Source of the DNA: Actinomycetota bacterium
GTDB taxonomy: Bacteria; Actinomycetota; Humimicrobiia; Humimicrobiales; Humimicrobiaceae
DNA: 29,218 nt
Direction of reading: 5' to 3'
Assembly (NCBI GenBank): GCA_018400395.1
Contig: JAGYMN010000005.1
Span: 1-29,218, forward strand
The position numbers and the translations under genes are program-made. Below are positions 8,529 to 18,297 of the stretch, one piece after another. The number at the start of each line of letters is the position of its first letter. The stretch's first letter is position 1. The notes under the pieces were generated by a model. The model worked only from the letters and a program-made list of their open reading frames with translations. It searched no databases and was not told the DNA's origin.

Positions 8529-9308
8529 ATGCCTACTTACAAAGCCAGAGCTATTATACTTAAGAACTATAAACTGGGAGAAGCTGACAGGATCGTAAAG
8601 ATGTATTCCGACGAAGGTCACCTGATCTCTGCAGTTGCAAAAGGTTGCAGGAAAACGAGATCCAGGTTCCGGGGCAGGCTTGAGCTCTTCTGTCTGGTAG
8701 ATCTTGAACTTTCAGAGGGTAGAAATCTTGACATAATAGGGCAGGCGGAGATCCTTAACTGTTTCTCTGATATTCCAATGGACTTTTACAGATTCGTATT
8801 TGCTGAGATAATTTCAAATGTAATACTCAGAACCCAGCAGTCGGGTGATAAAAATCCGTCACTATTTAAATTATTGTATGTATGTCTTAATGAAATAGAT
8901 AAAACTGAACCGGAGGATGTAATTGGCCTTAAAAAAATACTTTGCTTTTTTGAGGCAAGATTCCTTCAGGTGACCGGTCTTGCTCCTATGCTGGAAACAT
9001 GCAGCAGGTGTAATAAAAGTACAGCGGATCTCTACAGACTGGGAAACGAAAAAATAGGTTTTTCGATTGACTACGGCGGAGTACTCTGCAGGGAATGTTC
9101 TCCGGCTACAGGGGCCAGAGTCGAGCTCAACCCTTCAAGCTACAGGTTGCTTGTAGACCTTTTCAGGTTAAAGATAGAAGATTTAAGAAGTATTGAAATA
9201 GATCCATACAGCCTCAGGAAGGTCTGCAGGCTGATGGAAGATTACATGGTATTTCATACATATTGCACTGTAAACAGTTTTAAATACCTTAAAAAAATTG
9301 GTATATGA
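8529..9308 (+). CDS. recO: DNA repair protein RecO
   Basis: RecO works with RecR and RecF to load RecA on SSB-coated single-stranded DNA and to anneal complementary strands. The N-terminal OB fold begins with the characteristic TYKARAIILKNYKLGEADRIV, followed by KGCRKTRSRFRGRLELFCLVD. The C-terminal zinc finger is complete, with C158/C161 (CSRC) and C187/C190 (CREC), and GGVLCREC is typical. The 259-residue length is standard. The last bases overlap the longest cysK frame in an ATGA arrangement. In related genomes recO follows era and precedes glyQ; here cysK is inserted between recO and glyQ. Confidence 0.94.
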   Translation: MPTYKARAIILKNYKLGEADRIVKMYSDEGHLISAVAKGCRKTRSRFRGRLELFCLVDLELSEGRNLDIIGQAEILNCFSDIPMDFYRFVFAEIISNVILRTQQSGDKNPSLFKLLYVCLNEIDKTEPEDVIGLKKILCFFEARFLQVTGLAPMLETCSRCNKSTADLYRLGNEKIGFSIDYGGVLCRECSPATGARVELNPSSYRLLVDLFRLKIEDLRSIEIDPYSLRKVCRLMEDYMVFHTYCTVNSFKYLKKIGI

Positions 9309-9346
9309 CCGTGAAATCATTGAAAGAAGAAAAGGCAGGTAACTTA

Positions 9347-10291
9347 ATGAATATAGCAAAAGATACCACAGAACTCATTGGGAATACCCCTCTTGTCAGG
9401 CTAAACAGGATATCCAGGGGCCTTAAAGCTGAAATAGTGGCGAAACTGGAAAGTTTTAATCCGCTTTCAAGCGTTAAGGACCGGATAGGCTATTCTATGA
9501 TAAAGGATGCCGAAGATAAGGGTATTATAAATAAGGATACCACAATAATAGAACCGACCAGCGGCAATACCGGTATAGCCCTTGCCTTTATATGTGCTGT
9601 AAGAGGGTACAGACTTATACTGACAATGCCGGATAACATGTCAGAAGAAAGAAGGAAACTTTTAAGGATCTTTGGTGCAGAGCTGGTTCTGACACCAGGC
9701 TCGGAAGGTATGAAGGCCGCAATTGTAAAAGCGCAGCTTTTACATGAAAATACCCCCGGATCATTTGTACCAATGCAGTTTAATAATCCTGCCAATCCTG
9801 AGGTTCACAGAAAGACCACTGCCCGGGAGATATGGGATGATACAGACGGAAGTGTTGATATAATTGTTGCCGGAGTTGGTACTGGAGGGACGATTACGGG
9901 ACTTTCAGAGGGATTGAAAGAGAAAAAGCCGTCCATCAGGTCAATTGCTGTTGAACCTTTCGATTCCCCTGTTCTATCCGGCGGAAAGCCAGGGCAACAT
10001 AGTATACAGGGCCTGGGAGCAGGTTTTATTCCAGAGGTCCTAAAAGTGGATATAATAGACGAGATAATAAGGGTAAAAAACAGAGATGCAATAGAAACTG
10101 CAAGAAGGCTGGCGCGCCTGGAAGGGATACTTGCAGGAATATCTTCCGGAGCAGCGGTTTTTGCTTCTATAGAAGCAGCTAAACGTGAAGAAAACAGGAA
10201 TAAATTAATAGTGGCAGTGCTGCCCGATACAGGAGAGCGCTATCTTTCAACCGGGTTATTCGACTTCCCGGAAGATATTTCCATTGATTGA
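9347..10291 (+). CDS. cysK: Cysteine synthase (O-acetylserine sulfhydrylase)
   Basis: This PLP enzyme makes L-cysteine from O-acetylserine and sulfide. The start of the conserved region is TTELIGNTPLVRLN. The PLP lysine is K44 in SSVKDRIG, close to K42 of characterised CysK. The substrate loop is TSGNTGIALA and the phosphate-binding loop GVGTGGTITG. The frame extends to an ATG at 9305 that overlaps the recO stop. The ATG at 9347 is preferred because it has AGGCAGG about 8 bases upstream and gives the usual N-terminal length. The 9305 start, adding 14 poorly conserved residues, cannot be excluded. Cystathionine beta-synthase is less likely because no C-terminal CBS domains are present (314 residues). 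No cysE is adjacent. Confidence 0.93.
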   Translation: MNIAKDTTELIGNTPLVRLNRISRGLKAEIVAKLESFNPLSSVKDRIGYSMIKDAEDKGIINKDTTIIEPTSGNTGIALAFICAVRGYRLILTMPDNMSEERRKLLRIFGAELVLTPGSEGMKAAIVKAQLLHENTPGSFVPMQFNNPANPEVHRKTTAREIWDDTDGSVDIIVAGVGTGGTITGLSEGLKEKKPSIRSIAVEPFDSPVLSGGKPGQHSIQGLGAGFIPEVLKVDIIDEIIRVKNRDAIETARRLARLEGILAGISSGAAVFASIEAAKREENRNKLIVAVLPDTGERYLSTGLFDFPEDISID

Positions 10292-10324
10292 CTATTAAAT
10301 TTAATATGATTAAAATAAGGGACT

Positions 10325-11203
10325 ATGAATTTTCAGGATATTATCTTTAACCTTCAAAAGTACTGGGCCGAAAGGGGATGTATAATAAAACAGCCTCTTG
10401 ATCTTGAAAAGGGTGCCGGTACATTTAATTCTGATACTTTTCTTAGATGCCTTGGACCTGAACCATGGAATGTAGCATATGTCGAACCCTCGAGGAGGCC
10501 CACCGATGGGAGATATGGGGAGAATCCTTTCAGAACCCAGTTCTATTATCAGTTCCAGGTACTTTTAAAACCTTCACCGGATGATGTTATTGACATTTAT
10601 CTGGGTTCTCTTGAGGGGCTTGGAATAGAAATTGCAGAACATGACATAAGGTTTGTAGAAGACGACTGGGCCTCTCCAACAATAGGGGCAGCAGGACTGG
10701 GATGGGAAGTATGGGCAGACGGAATGGAAATAACGCAGTTTACCTACTTTCAGCAGATGGGAGGACTTACATTGAAACCCGTATCTGCAGAAATAACTTA
10801 TGGCCTTGAGAGGATAGCGATGTACCTTCAGAATAAGGACAGTTTCTGGGACCTGTCGTGGAATGATAGTATAACATATGGAGATGTGCATCTTGAATCA
10901 GAAAAGCAGTGGTCGAAGTATAATTTTGAGATTGCAGATATTGATATGCTGCTGGACCTTTTCGATAAATTTGAAAGGGAATTTGAAAGCGCAATAAGTT
11001 CAGGACTTGTTTTCGTCGCCCATGAATACGTATTGAAATGCTCCCATATATTTAATCTGCTTGATTCCAGGGAGGCAATAAGTGTTGCGCAGAGGACTAC
11101 TTATATTGCAAGAGTCAGGAAGCAGGCCAAAAAATTATGCAGGGCATACATAGAACAGAGAGAAAAAATGGGATTTCCCCTGCTGGAAAAGGGTGATGGA
11201 TAG
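10325..11203 (+). CDS. glyQ: Glycine--tRNA ligase alpha subunit
   Basis: This is the catalytic subunit of the bacterial alpha2beta2 glycyl-tRNA synthetase, which activates glycine and charges tRNA-Gly with GlyS. The 292-residue protein shows hallmarks of the class II alpha-subunit family: FNLQKYWAERGCIIKQPLDL, GAGTFNSDTFLRCLGPEPWN, VAYVEPSRRPTDGRYGENP (motif 2 region) and FTYFQQMGGL, with EITYGLERIAMYLQ in motif 3. The length is normal. The ATG at 10325 follows ATAAGGGAC. It is 3 bases from glyS, so the subunits are co-translated. The two-subunit enzyme argues against lineages with the single-chain eukaryote/archaeal-type GlyRS. Confidence 0.97.
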   Translation: MNFQDIIFNLQKYWAERGCIIKQPLDLEKGAGTFNSDTFLRCLGPEPWNVAYVEPSRRPTDGRYGENPFRTQFYYQFQVLLKPSPDDVIDIYLGSLEGLGIEIAEHDIRFVEDDWASPTIGAAGLGWEVWADGMEITQFTYFQQMGGLTLKPVSAEITYGLERIAMYLQNKDSFWDLSWNDSITYGDVHLESEKQWSKYNFEIADIDMLLDLFDKFEREFESAISSGLVFVAHEYVLKCSHIFNLLDSREAISVAQRTTYIARVRKQAKKLCRAYIEQREKMGFPLLEKGDG

Positions 11204-11206
11204 ATT

Positions 11207-13324
11207 ATGGCAGAAGACCTTATTCTGGAAATAGGAACAGAAGAGCTGCCGCCTTCCTGCACGGGGAGCGGCCTTGAAAGCCTTAAAGAACAGCTTGGTA
11301 AAAACCTTGGTGAAAACCGGATAAGGTTTGAACATATTTATGTTTACAGCTCACCCAGGAGACTTACGGCACATGTAAGCCGGATAAGTGAAAACCAGGA
11401 TACTGTGGTAGAAACAGTCATGGGCCCCCCAAAGAAGATCGCATATGATGATGACGGAAAACCGGGGGAACCTGCAGCCGGTTTTGCCAGAGGTATAGGT
11501 GTCGGTGTGGAAGAGCTGGAAGAAATAGAGATAGAAGGCAGGGGAATATATCTGGGTAAAAATTTAATAAAGGAAGGCAAGGGGACCGCAGATATACTTC
11601 CGGATATATTAAAAAATACAATATTGTCCCTTACTTTTGAAAAGCAGATGACCTGGGGAGATTATAATATAAAATTTATAAGACCGATAAGATGGCTTCT
11701 TGCCATGATGGGAAGTAAAGTAATTGATTTCGGGATAGAAAATGTAAGATCAGGAAATACCACTTTCGGTCACAGGACCATAAGTCCCGCTCCAATAAAA
11801 ATTAATTCAGCAGCAGAGTACTTTCAGAAATTAAAAACAGAAGGAAATGTTATTGTTAAGCAATCCGAAAGAAGAGATCTTATTTACGATCAGATTAAGA
11901 ATATAGAGGAAAAAATATGGGAGAATAAATACAGGGTACTTGTAGATGAAAAATTACTGAACGATGTGGTAAACCTTATTTCTATCCCTAATGTGCTGGC
12001 CGGCAGTTTTCCTGAAGATTTTCTTTATATACCATCCGACATACTTGTAGAAGCTATAAAGTATCATCAAAAATATTTCCCTGTGATTGATACCGGCGGA
12101 AATATAACCACACAATTTTTAATAGTCCAGAACGGATTAAAGGATAAAGGCGGTGATATAAGAAGGGGAAATGAAAGAGTACTGAAGGCAAGGTTAAGCG
12201 ATGCGTCCTTCTTTTATGAACAGGATAAGAAACATGATTTTTCTTACTGGGGAGATAAACTTAAAGGTGTTATTTTTTATTCCGGCCTCGGGAGCATGCA
12301 TGAAAAACAGCAAAGGCTCAAATATGTCTGCAATTATCTGGCAGAAAAAATAAATGGCAGGGACAATGAAAAGCTTAAGGGGTATCTGGCCGGTGCAAGT
12401 ACAATGTGTAAGTGCGATCTTGTTACCAGTATGGTGGTGGAGTTTCCTGAACTTCAGGGTATTGTAGGCAGGGAATATGCAAGGGAAAGAGGATATGAAG
12501 AGCCCGTATCAGAAGCTATTTTTGAACATTATCTTCCGGGATTCGCAGAAGATAGTCTGCCGGTTACTGAAACCGGAAGGATCCTTTCCCTGGCTGACAG
12601 AATAGATACTGTAACCGGTATGTTTATTGTGGGGAATATTCCATCAGGCTCAGAAGATCCTTTTGCTCTAAGAAGAAGGGCCTCGGGAATCGTAAGGTCT
12701 GTAATAGCGGGAGACTATGATATAGATCTGGGGGATCTTATAAAATTTTGTATAAAATTGTATAGAGAAGCAGGCAGCCAGCTAAAAGCAGATGAAAGCA
12801 CTGCAGTTATAAATGTATTCATGTTTATAACAGAAAGATTGAGATTTATGATGGCAAAGGATAGAAGAAGGATGGACGTACTTGATGCAGTACTCGGTTC
12901 GGGATGCAGATCTATCCTCGATATAGATCTAAGATGTAAGGCTGTAGAGGATTATATATTAAAAGGAGATATAAAATCCATAGTCTGGCCTATGAGCAGA
13001 AGCCAGAATATAATAAGCGGAAGAGAGACGGGCGATGTTGAACCAGGACTGTTCAGGGAAGAGCATGAAAAAGATCTCTATATGTATCTAAGCAGGGTTT
13101 CAGATAGAATAAATATGCTTATTGATAAAAAAGATTATCAAAAAACTTTAAGTGAACTGAAGAATTTTGGGAAAACTGTTGATACTTTCTTTGACGAGGT
13201 CCTGGTGATGGATAAGGATGAAAAAATAAGAAACAACAGGCTCAGCCTTTTAAAGAAAGTAGTAGACCTGTATAGGAAGCTTGCAGATTTCTCTTTAGTA
13301 ATAGTTGAAAATGAAGGGGTTTAG
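11207..13324 (+). CDS. glyS: Glycine--tRNA ligase beta subunit
   Basis: The beta subunit binds and positions tRNA-Gly for the alpha subunit. The 705-residue product has the family start (LILEIGTEELPPS), the VMGPPKKIAYDDDGKPGEPAAGFARG segment (in two parts, residues about 70-95) and the central KQMTWGDYNIKFIRPIRWLLA. The C-terminal half is HD-like with an anticodon-binding tail, including LSLADRIDTVTGMFIVG and DPFALRRRASGIVR. The length is typical (680-700). The 3-base gap from glyQ shows one operon. After the stop there is a 149-base gap before ppdK. PpsR, the PPDK regulator often between glyS and ppdK in Firmicutes, is not present there. Confidence 0.96.
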   Translation: MAEDLILEIGTEELPPSCTGSGLESLKEQLGKNLGENRIRFEHIYVYSSPRRLTAHVSRISENQDTVVETVMGPPKKIAYDDDGKPGEPAAGFARGIGVGVEELEEIEIEGRGIYLGKNLIKEGKGTADILPDILKNTILSLTFEKQMTWGDYNIKFIRPIRWLLAMMGSKVIDFGIENVRSGNTTFGHRTISPAPIKINSAAEYFQKLKTEGNVIVKQSERRDLIYDQIKNIEEKIWENKYRVLVDEKLLNDVVNLISIPNVLAGSFPEDFLYIPSDILVEAIKYHQKYFPVIDTGGNITTQFLIVQNGLKDKGGDIRRGNERVLKARLSDASFFYEQDKKHDFSYWGDKLKGVIFYSGLGSMHEKQQRLKYVCNYLAEKINGRDNEKLKGYLAGASTMCKCDLVTSMVVEFPELQGIVGREYARERGYEEPVSEAIFEHYLPGFAEDSLPVTETGRILSLADRIDTVTGMFIVGNIPSGSEDPFALRRRASGIVRSVIAGDYDIDLGDLIKFCIKLYREAGSQLKADESTAVINVFMFITERLRFMMAKDRRRMDVLDAVLGSGCRSILDIDLRCKAVEDYILKGDIKSIVWPMSRSQNIISGRETGDVEPGLFREEHEKDLYMYLSRVSDRINMLIDKKDYQKTLSELKNFGKTVDTFFDEVLVMDKDEKIRNNRLSLLKKVVDLYRKLADFSLVIVENEGV

Positions 13325-13407
13325 GAAAGAGATTATCTTTTACTCCGGGACGGATAATCCATAAATATAAATGTATATATTTTCCACTTAATTTTTTTCG
13401 CTATATC

Positions 13408-13416
13408 TGGTATCAT
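13408..13416 (+). promoter_or_regulatory. Candidate extended -10 promoter for ppdK
   Basis: TGGTATCAT at 13408-13416 fits an extended -10 element (TG, one base, then TATCAT) in the glyS-ppdK gap. No convincing -35 box is seen in the T-rich stretch upstream. It would give a leader of about 50 bases ending in the strong ribosome-binding site GAGAGGGGAT. Confidence 0.35.
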
Positions 13417-13473
13417 ATTTCAATTTGCATATTTGTAAAGTAAAAAGAGCACACATAAGAGAGGGGATAGAAT

Positions 13474-16113
13474 ATGTCTTTTAAAAAATATGTATATTTT
13501 TTTGGAGAAGGTAAAAGGGAAATGAAAAAACTTCTGGGGGGAAAGGGAGCAAATCTTTCAGAGATGACCAATATCGGCCTTCCGGTGCCTCCGGGTTTTA
13601 CCATTTCGACAGAGGTATGTAACCTTTATTATGACCTTGGGAAAAGAAGGCCGGAGGGTCTTGACCAGCAGATAGAGGAAAATCTTAAAAAGCTTGAAGA
13701 AAAAATGGGGATAGAATTTGGTGATAAGGAAAATCCCCTTCTTGTTTCTGTGCGTTCAGGCGCAGCAATATCCATGCCGGGAATGATGGATTCAGTACTC
13801 AATCTCGGCCTTAATGATAAAACTGTCGAAGGTCTGATTGCCAAGACAGGAAATGAGAGGTTTGGCTGGGATGCATACAGGAGATTTGTGCATATGTTCG
13901 GCGATGTAGTTATGGGTGTTGAACATGGTAAATTTGAGGAAGCTATAAGTGCAAAAAAGGAAAGTAAGGGAGTCAAATTCGATACAGACCTGACTGCCCG
14001 GGACCTCAAAGAACTTGTAGACGATTATAAGAAGATAATATTTGATGCAAGAGGGAAAAGTTTTCCAGAAGACCCAAGGGAACAACTTAATATGTCTATA
14101 GATGCTGTTTTTGGTTCATGGAATAATAAAAGGGCAATATCGTACAGGAATCTTCACGATATCCCTCATAATATGGGAACTGCTGTAAATGTGCAGGTTA
14201 TGGTATTCGGAAATATGGGAGAGACATCCGGAACAGGAGTAGCTTTTACAAGGAACCCTGCTACAGGAGATGATTACCTCTACGGTGAATATCTGATTAA
14301 TGCGCAGGGCGAAGATGTGGTGGCCGGCATAAGGACACCCCAGCCGATTAAAAAGCTTGAGAAAGAAATGCCCGAGAACTATAAACTTCTTCTGGATATA
14401 AGAGGAAAGCTGGAAGAACATTACAGGGAAATGCAGGATTTTGAGTTCACCATACAGGAAGGCAGACTTTATATTCTTCAGACAAGAACCGGTAAAAGAA
14501 CAGCTCCTTCGGCCCTAAAGATCGCTGTTGATATGGTCGAACAGGGCCTCATAGACAAAAGGACTGCCGTAGCAAGGGTAGAACCACGGATGCTGGATCA
14601 GCTGCTTCACAAACAGCTTGACAGGAATGCAAAGGAAAAAGCTGAATTATTATCAAAAGGTCTTCCGGCATCACCTGGAGCAGCTCTTGGAAAAGTTATG
14701 TTTAATGCAGACGATGCCGTAGAGGAATCAAAAGGCGACAGGGTTATACTGGTAAGGACAGAGACTTCTCCTGAAGACATACAGGGAATGGCTGCCGCAC
14801 AGGGAATATTGACAGCCAGAGGCGGAATGACCTCACATGCAGCCGTAGTGGCCAGGGGCATGGGTAAATGCTGCGTAGCCGGAGCTGAGGCAATTAAAGT
14901 ATTTGAAGATAAACAGTATTTCCAGGTAAATAACAAGAAGATTAAAAAGGGTGACTGGATAACCCTTGATGGTTCGACGGGAGAGATTTTTAAAGGGAAG
15001 ATACCTGTTGTCGATCCTGAGATAAATGAAAATATGAGAACGCTTATGGATTGGGTGGATGGGTACAGGAAAATTGGAATAAGGGCAAATGCAGATACGC
15101 CCCATGATAGCAGGGTTGCAAGGGAATTTGGTGCAGAAGGCATAGGCCTATGCCGTACGGAGCACATGTTTTTTGAAGGGAAGAGGATAAAATCAGTAAG
15201 GAAGATGATCGTCGCATCGAGCAGGGAAGAAAGAAGCAAGGCACTAATGGAACTTTTGCCAATGCAGAGAAAGGACTTTTACGAAATTTTTAAGGTAATG
15301 AAGGACCTACCTGTCACGATAAGGCTTCTGGATCCTCCACTGCATGAATTTCTTCCAAGTGAAGACGATGACATTGAAGAAATTGCAAAGGAACTGGGGA
15401 TAAGTTTTGATGAATTAAAGTCAACAGTCACATCACTTCATGAGATGAATCCAATGCTGGGTCACAGGGGGTGCAGGCTTTCCATAACATATCCGGAAAT
15501 AGCAGAAATGCAGGTCAGGGCAATATTCGAAGCTGCTGCAGATCTTACAGGGGAAGGCTATAATGTCAAACCTGAAGTAATGGTCCCCCTTGTTGGAAAT
15601 CTTATGGAGATAAAGATATTAAAAGAAAAGATAATCTCTGTTGCAGATCAAGTTATGAGTGAGAAAAAACAGAAATTCGATTATAAAGTAGGTACCATGA
15701 TGGAGATACCCAGAGCGTGCCTGATAGCTGATAAGATAGCCAGGGAAGCTGAATTTTTCAGCTTTGGCACCAACGACCTCACACAGATGACCTACGGCTT
15801 CTCAAGAGATGATTCAGGTAAATTCCTTCCAGACTATATTGAACAGGGCATCCTTGCAAAAGACCCCTTTTCAACGCTTGACATAGGAGGCGTGGGCCAG
15901 CTTATCCAGATGGGTCTGGAAAGAGGAAGATCATCGAGGAAGGATCTTAAAGTAGGTATCTGCGGAGAACACGGGGGCGATCCAAAATCTATAACTTTTT
16001 GTCATAATATAGGTATGGATTATGTAAGCGCTTCTCCATACAGGGTTCCGGTAGCAAGGCTTGCAGCTGCTCAGGCAGCCATAAATGAGGAAGAAAGTGA
16101 AAAAGAACAATAG
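13474..16113 (+). CDS. ppdK: Pyruvate, phosphate dikinase
   Basis: PPDK interconverts pyruvate, ATP and phosphate with phosphoenolpyruvate, AMP and pyrophosphate. In anaerobes it often runs as a PPi-linked glycolytic enzyme or in gluconeogenesis. The domains are complete: ATP-grasp nucleotide-binding N-terminus (LGGKGANLSEMTNIGLPVPP; SVRSGAAISMPGMMDSVLNL), swivelling phosphohistidine domain (GGMTSHAAVVARGMGKCCVA with H455, the same number as in Clostridium symbiosum) and C-terminal PEP-binding TIM barrel (GTNDLTQMTYGFSRDD; GICGEHGGDP with catalytic C830). The length of 879 is standard. The residue before the catalytic His is Ser and the preceding Thr is present, the positions modified by the regulatory protein in other organisms, but no regulator gene is nearby. 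The ATG has a strong ribosome-binding site, AGAGAGGGGA. Confidence 0.97.
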   Translation: MSFKKYVYFFGEGKREMKKLLGGKGANLSEMTNIGLPVPPGFTISTEVCNLYYDLGKRRPEGLDQQIEENLKKLEEKMGIEFGDKENPLLVSVRSGAAISMPGMMDSVLNLGLNDKTVEGLIAKTGNERFGWDAYRRFVHMFGDVVMGVEHGKFEEAISAKKESKGVKFDTDLTARDLKELVDDYKKIIFDARGKSFPEDPREQLNMSIDAVFGSWNNKRAISYRNLHDIPHNMGTAVNVQVMVFGNMGETSGTGVAFTRNPATGDDYLYGEYLINAQGEDVVAGIRTPQPIKKLEKEMPENYKLLLDIRGKLEEHYREMQDFEFTIQEGRLYILQTRTGKRTAPSALKIAVDMVEQGLIDKRTAVARVEPRMLDQLLHKQLDRNAKEKAELLSKGLPASPGAALGKVMFNADDAVEESKGDRVILVRTETSPEDIQGMAAAQGILTARGGMTSHAAVVARGMGKCCVAGAEAIKVFEDKQYFQVNNKKIKKGDWITLDGSTGEIFKGKIPVVDPEINENMRTLMDWVDGYRKIGIRANADTPHDSRVAREFGAEGIGLCRTEHMFFEGKRIKSVRKMIVASSREERSKALMELLPMQRKDFYEIFKVMKDLPVTIRLLDPPLHEFLPSEDDDIEEIAKELGISFDELKSTVTSLHEMNPMLGHRGCRLSITYPEIAEMQVRAIFEAAADLTGEGYNVKPEVMVPLVGNLMEIKILKEKIISVADQVMSEKKQKFDYKVGTMMEIPRACLIADKIAREAEFFSFGTNDLTQMTYGFSRDDSGKFLPDYIEQGILAKDPFSTLDIGGVGQLIQMGLERGRSSRKDLKVGICGEHGGDPKSITFCHNIGMDYVSASPYRVPVARLAAAQAAINEEESEKEQ

Positions 16114-16126
16114 TCGGCAGCAGCTT

Positions 16127-16159
16127 CTATAAAATATAATAGCTGTTTTAAATATATCC
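16127..16159 (+). terminator. Weak candidate terminator after ppdK
   Basis: CAGCT and AGCTG can pair across an A/T-rich loop, followed by TTTTAAAT, starting 14 bases after the ppdK stop. The stem is only 5-6 bp, so this is tentative. Confidence 0.3.
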
Positions 16160-16209
16160 TGAGGAAAGCCGGAATAATTTAATTGTCTTTCACATACCTG
16201 TGATTAATG

Positions 16210-16218
16210 TGATAAAAT
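16210..16218 (+). promoter_or_regulatory. Candidate extended -10 promoter for dnaG
   Basis: TGATAAAAT at 16210-16218 (TG, one base, TAAAAT) lies in the 181-base gap before dnaG. The -35 region (TCACAT at suitable spacing) is poor. A second promoter lies between dnaG and rpoD. Confidence 0.35.
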
Positions 16219-16294
16219 TATACTGAAAAGTTTTCTGATTAAGATACTCTGTGTTTTTATTTTCAAGTTTAATTGGATTATTTATATTTAAATT

Positions 16295-18214
16295 ATGTCC
16301 AGAAGTCTAAAAGACGGTGAGATAGATAAATTAAAATCCAGGGCTGACATATATAATATAATATCTGATTATGTAAAACTCAAAAAGTCTGGTAAAAACT
16401 ACTCGGGGTTATGCCCTTTTCATAAAGAGAAAACACCGTCATTTTCGGTTGATCCGTCAAAGCAGCTCTATCACTGTTTTGGCTGCGGTGAAGGCGGAGA
16501 TGTAATAAACTTTATTGAAAAGATTGAAAACATGGACTTCATTGAGGCTGTTGAATTCATTGCAAAGAAAGTCGGATATGAACTTAAATACAAAGCGACC
16601 GGGGGATCAAATAAGTCAGGGAATTCAAAAAATAGACTTTATGATATAAACGAGCTGGCAAAGAAATATTTTCAGTTCATACTGACCAAAAGCAAGGCCG
16701 GGAGAGAACCTCTGGATTACTTAAAAGAGAGGGGTTTTAGCGATAATACATTGGTAGAATTTGAAATAGGCTACAGCATGGACCTGTGGAATAATTTTAC
16801 GGACTTTATTCAGAAAAGGGGATTTACCAGAAAAGAAATAATAGAAAGCGGCCTTGCTGTAGAAAGTACTGGAAAACCCGGGACCATATACGACCGTTTC
16901 AGAGGAAGAATTATGTTTCCAATTCAGGATATTGTGGGCAAAACTATTGGTTTTGGCGGCAGGATAATCAATGTAAGAAATAAGTACGGGCGCCAGGGTG
17001 CAAAATATATTAATACTCCGGAGACAAGATTGTATTCAAAGAGTAATAATATATACAATATACACAGGGCGAAAAACCATATCGTCAAAAGTGATGAAGT
17101 GCTGATTGTTGAAGGATATACTGATGTAATTGGTTTATTTCAGTCAGGGACAAGCAATGTAGTTGCAAGTATGGGGACAGCTCTTACTTCTGAACAAATA
17201 AATATAATCAGCAGGTTTACGAAAAACATAATACTGGTATTTGACAGTGACGAGGCCGGTATTAATGCGTCACTTAAGGGAGTCGAAAAACTAAAAGAGT
17301 ATAATGAAAAAATTGACCTTTATTTTGAGAATAATCTGAATATAAAGGTTGCTGTACTTGAAAAGGGCTATGATCCTGCTGATTTTATTTTGAAAAAAGG
17401 CAGGGAAGCATTTATTGAGAGAATTAATAAATCAAAGAATATAATAGATTTTACAATTGATCTTATAATATCAAAATATGACATAGGAAACCTTTCCGGT
17501 AAAATGCGTGCCAGTGACAGCCTTATGGATTTTATTTCAACACTTTCTTCATCTATCATACAGGAAGAATGTATAAAAAAAATATCGTGGAAATTAGATC
17601 TAAGGGAAAACCTTTTAATGGAAGCGCTGCAGAAGAAAATAAGCAAAGCATATGAAGCAAAAAGCTATACCGGAGAAATAAACAGGGATAATGCATATAA
17701 GAAAAATGAAAATATGCTGCCGGTTAAAAAAATTGAATTAGATGCGCTTAAATTGATTATTAAAGGGGCCGGGAAGCTAACCGGAGAGTTCATTGAGCTT
17801 GGACCTGAATACTTCCATTTTGAGGAAACAAGGGAACTTTACACAATTCTCAGGCAGGAGATCAAAAAAGCCGGCAGCGAAAATAGGAAGTTAAACTTTC
17901 CTATTGAATTATCGTCTGCTGCTCTAGAAAATGAAGAAGTAAAAAAATTGTATAACCAAATACTGTTTAGCGATATCTATTTAAATAGTACTGAATTGGA
18001 CATATTGGGTAAGGAAATCCTTAATAACTTAAAAAGGTTCCGCCTGTCGGAAGAAATAGAATACGTAAGAAAAAAAATGCTCGAATATGAGGATGCAAAA
18101 AAAAAGTCAAATGGTGAAGAAGTAGATAAAATTGAAAGTAAATACGACAGCCTTTACCAGCGCCTTATAGAACTAGAGCAGAAAAAACAGAATCTGGGTA
18201 TAATAAATATATAG
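16295..18214 (+). CDS. dnaG: DNA primase DnaG
   Basis: DnaG lays down RNA primers at the replication fork and acts with the replicative helicase. The N-terminal CHC2 zinc-binding domain has C40, H43, C61 and C64 (CPFHKEKTPSF ... HCFGCGEGGD), at the same positions as in E. coli. The TOPRIM catalytic core has VEGYTDVIGLF (E273), SMGTALT and FDSDEAG (D317, D319). The C-terminal 180 residues are the variable helicase-interaction part and look charged and helical. The length of 639 is normal. No Shine-Dalgarno is evident before the ATG at 16295. dnaG-rpoD is the conserved macromolecular synthesis pair; rpsU is not in front of it here. Confidence 0.96.
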   Translation: MSRSLKDGEIDKLKSRADIYNIISDYVKLKKSGKNYSGLCPFHKEKTPSFSVDPSKQLYHCFGCGEGGDVINFIEKIENMDFIEAVEFIAKKVGYELKYKATGGSNKSGNSKNRLYDINELAKKYFQFILTKSKAGREPLDYLKERGFSDNTLVEFEIGYSMDLWNNFTDFIQKRGFTRKEIIESGLAVESTGKPGTIYDRFRGRIMFPIQDIVGKTIGFGGRIINVRNKYGRQGAKYINTPETRLYSKSNNIYNIHRAKNHIVKSDEVLIVEGYTDVIGLFQSGTSNVVASMGTALTSEQINIISRFTKNIILVFDSDEAGINASLKGVEKLKEYNEKIDLYFENNLNIKVAVLEKGYDPADFILKKGREAFIERINKSKNIIDFTIDLIISKYDIGNLSGKMRASDSLMDFISTLSSSIIQEECIKKISWKLDLRENLLMEALQKKISKAYEAKSYTGEINRDNAYKKNENMLPVKKIELDALKLIIKGAGKLTGEFIELGPEYFHFEETRELYTILRQEIKKAGSENRKLNFPIELSSAALENEEVKKLYNQILFSDIYLNSTELDILGKEILNNLKRFRLSEEIEYVRKKMLEYEDAKKKSNGEEVDKIESKYDSLYQRLIELEQKKQNLGIINI

Positions 18215-18217
18215 AAC

Positions 18218-18245
18218 TTGAATATTATTATAAATTAGATAAAAT
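18218..18245 (+). promoter_or_regulatory. Candidate sigma-70 promoter for rpoD
   Basis: TTGAAT (18218-18223) and TAAAAT (18240-18245) are 16 bases apart in the 83-base dnaG-rpoD gap. Transcription would begin about 45 bases before the rpoD ATG, allowing rpoD expression independent of dnaG. Judged by eye. Confidence 0.45.
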
Positions 18246-18297
18246 ATAGCTTCTAAAAATACTCCATAATTCTTTAGTTTTTTCGAGGTGACAGAAT

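Noticed and set aside
14607..15239. 210-codon minus-strand open frame inside ppdK
   Set aside because: It is antisense to a fully conserved PPDK segment including the phosphohistidine motif; composition is that of a shadow frame.
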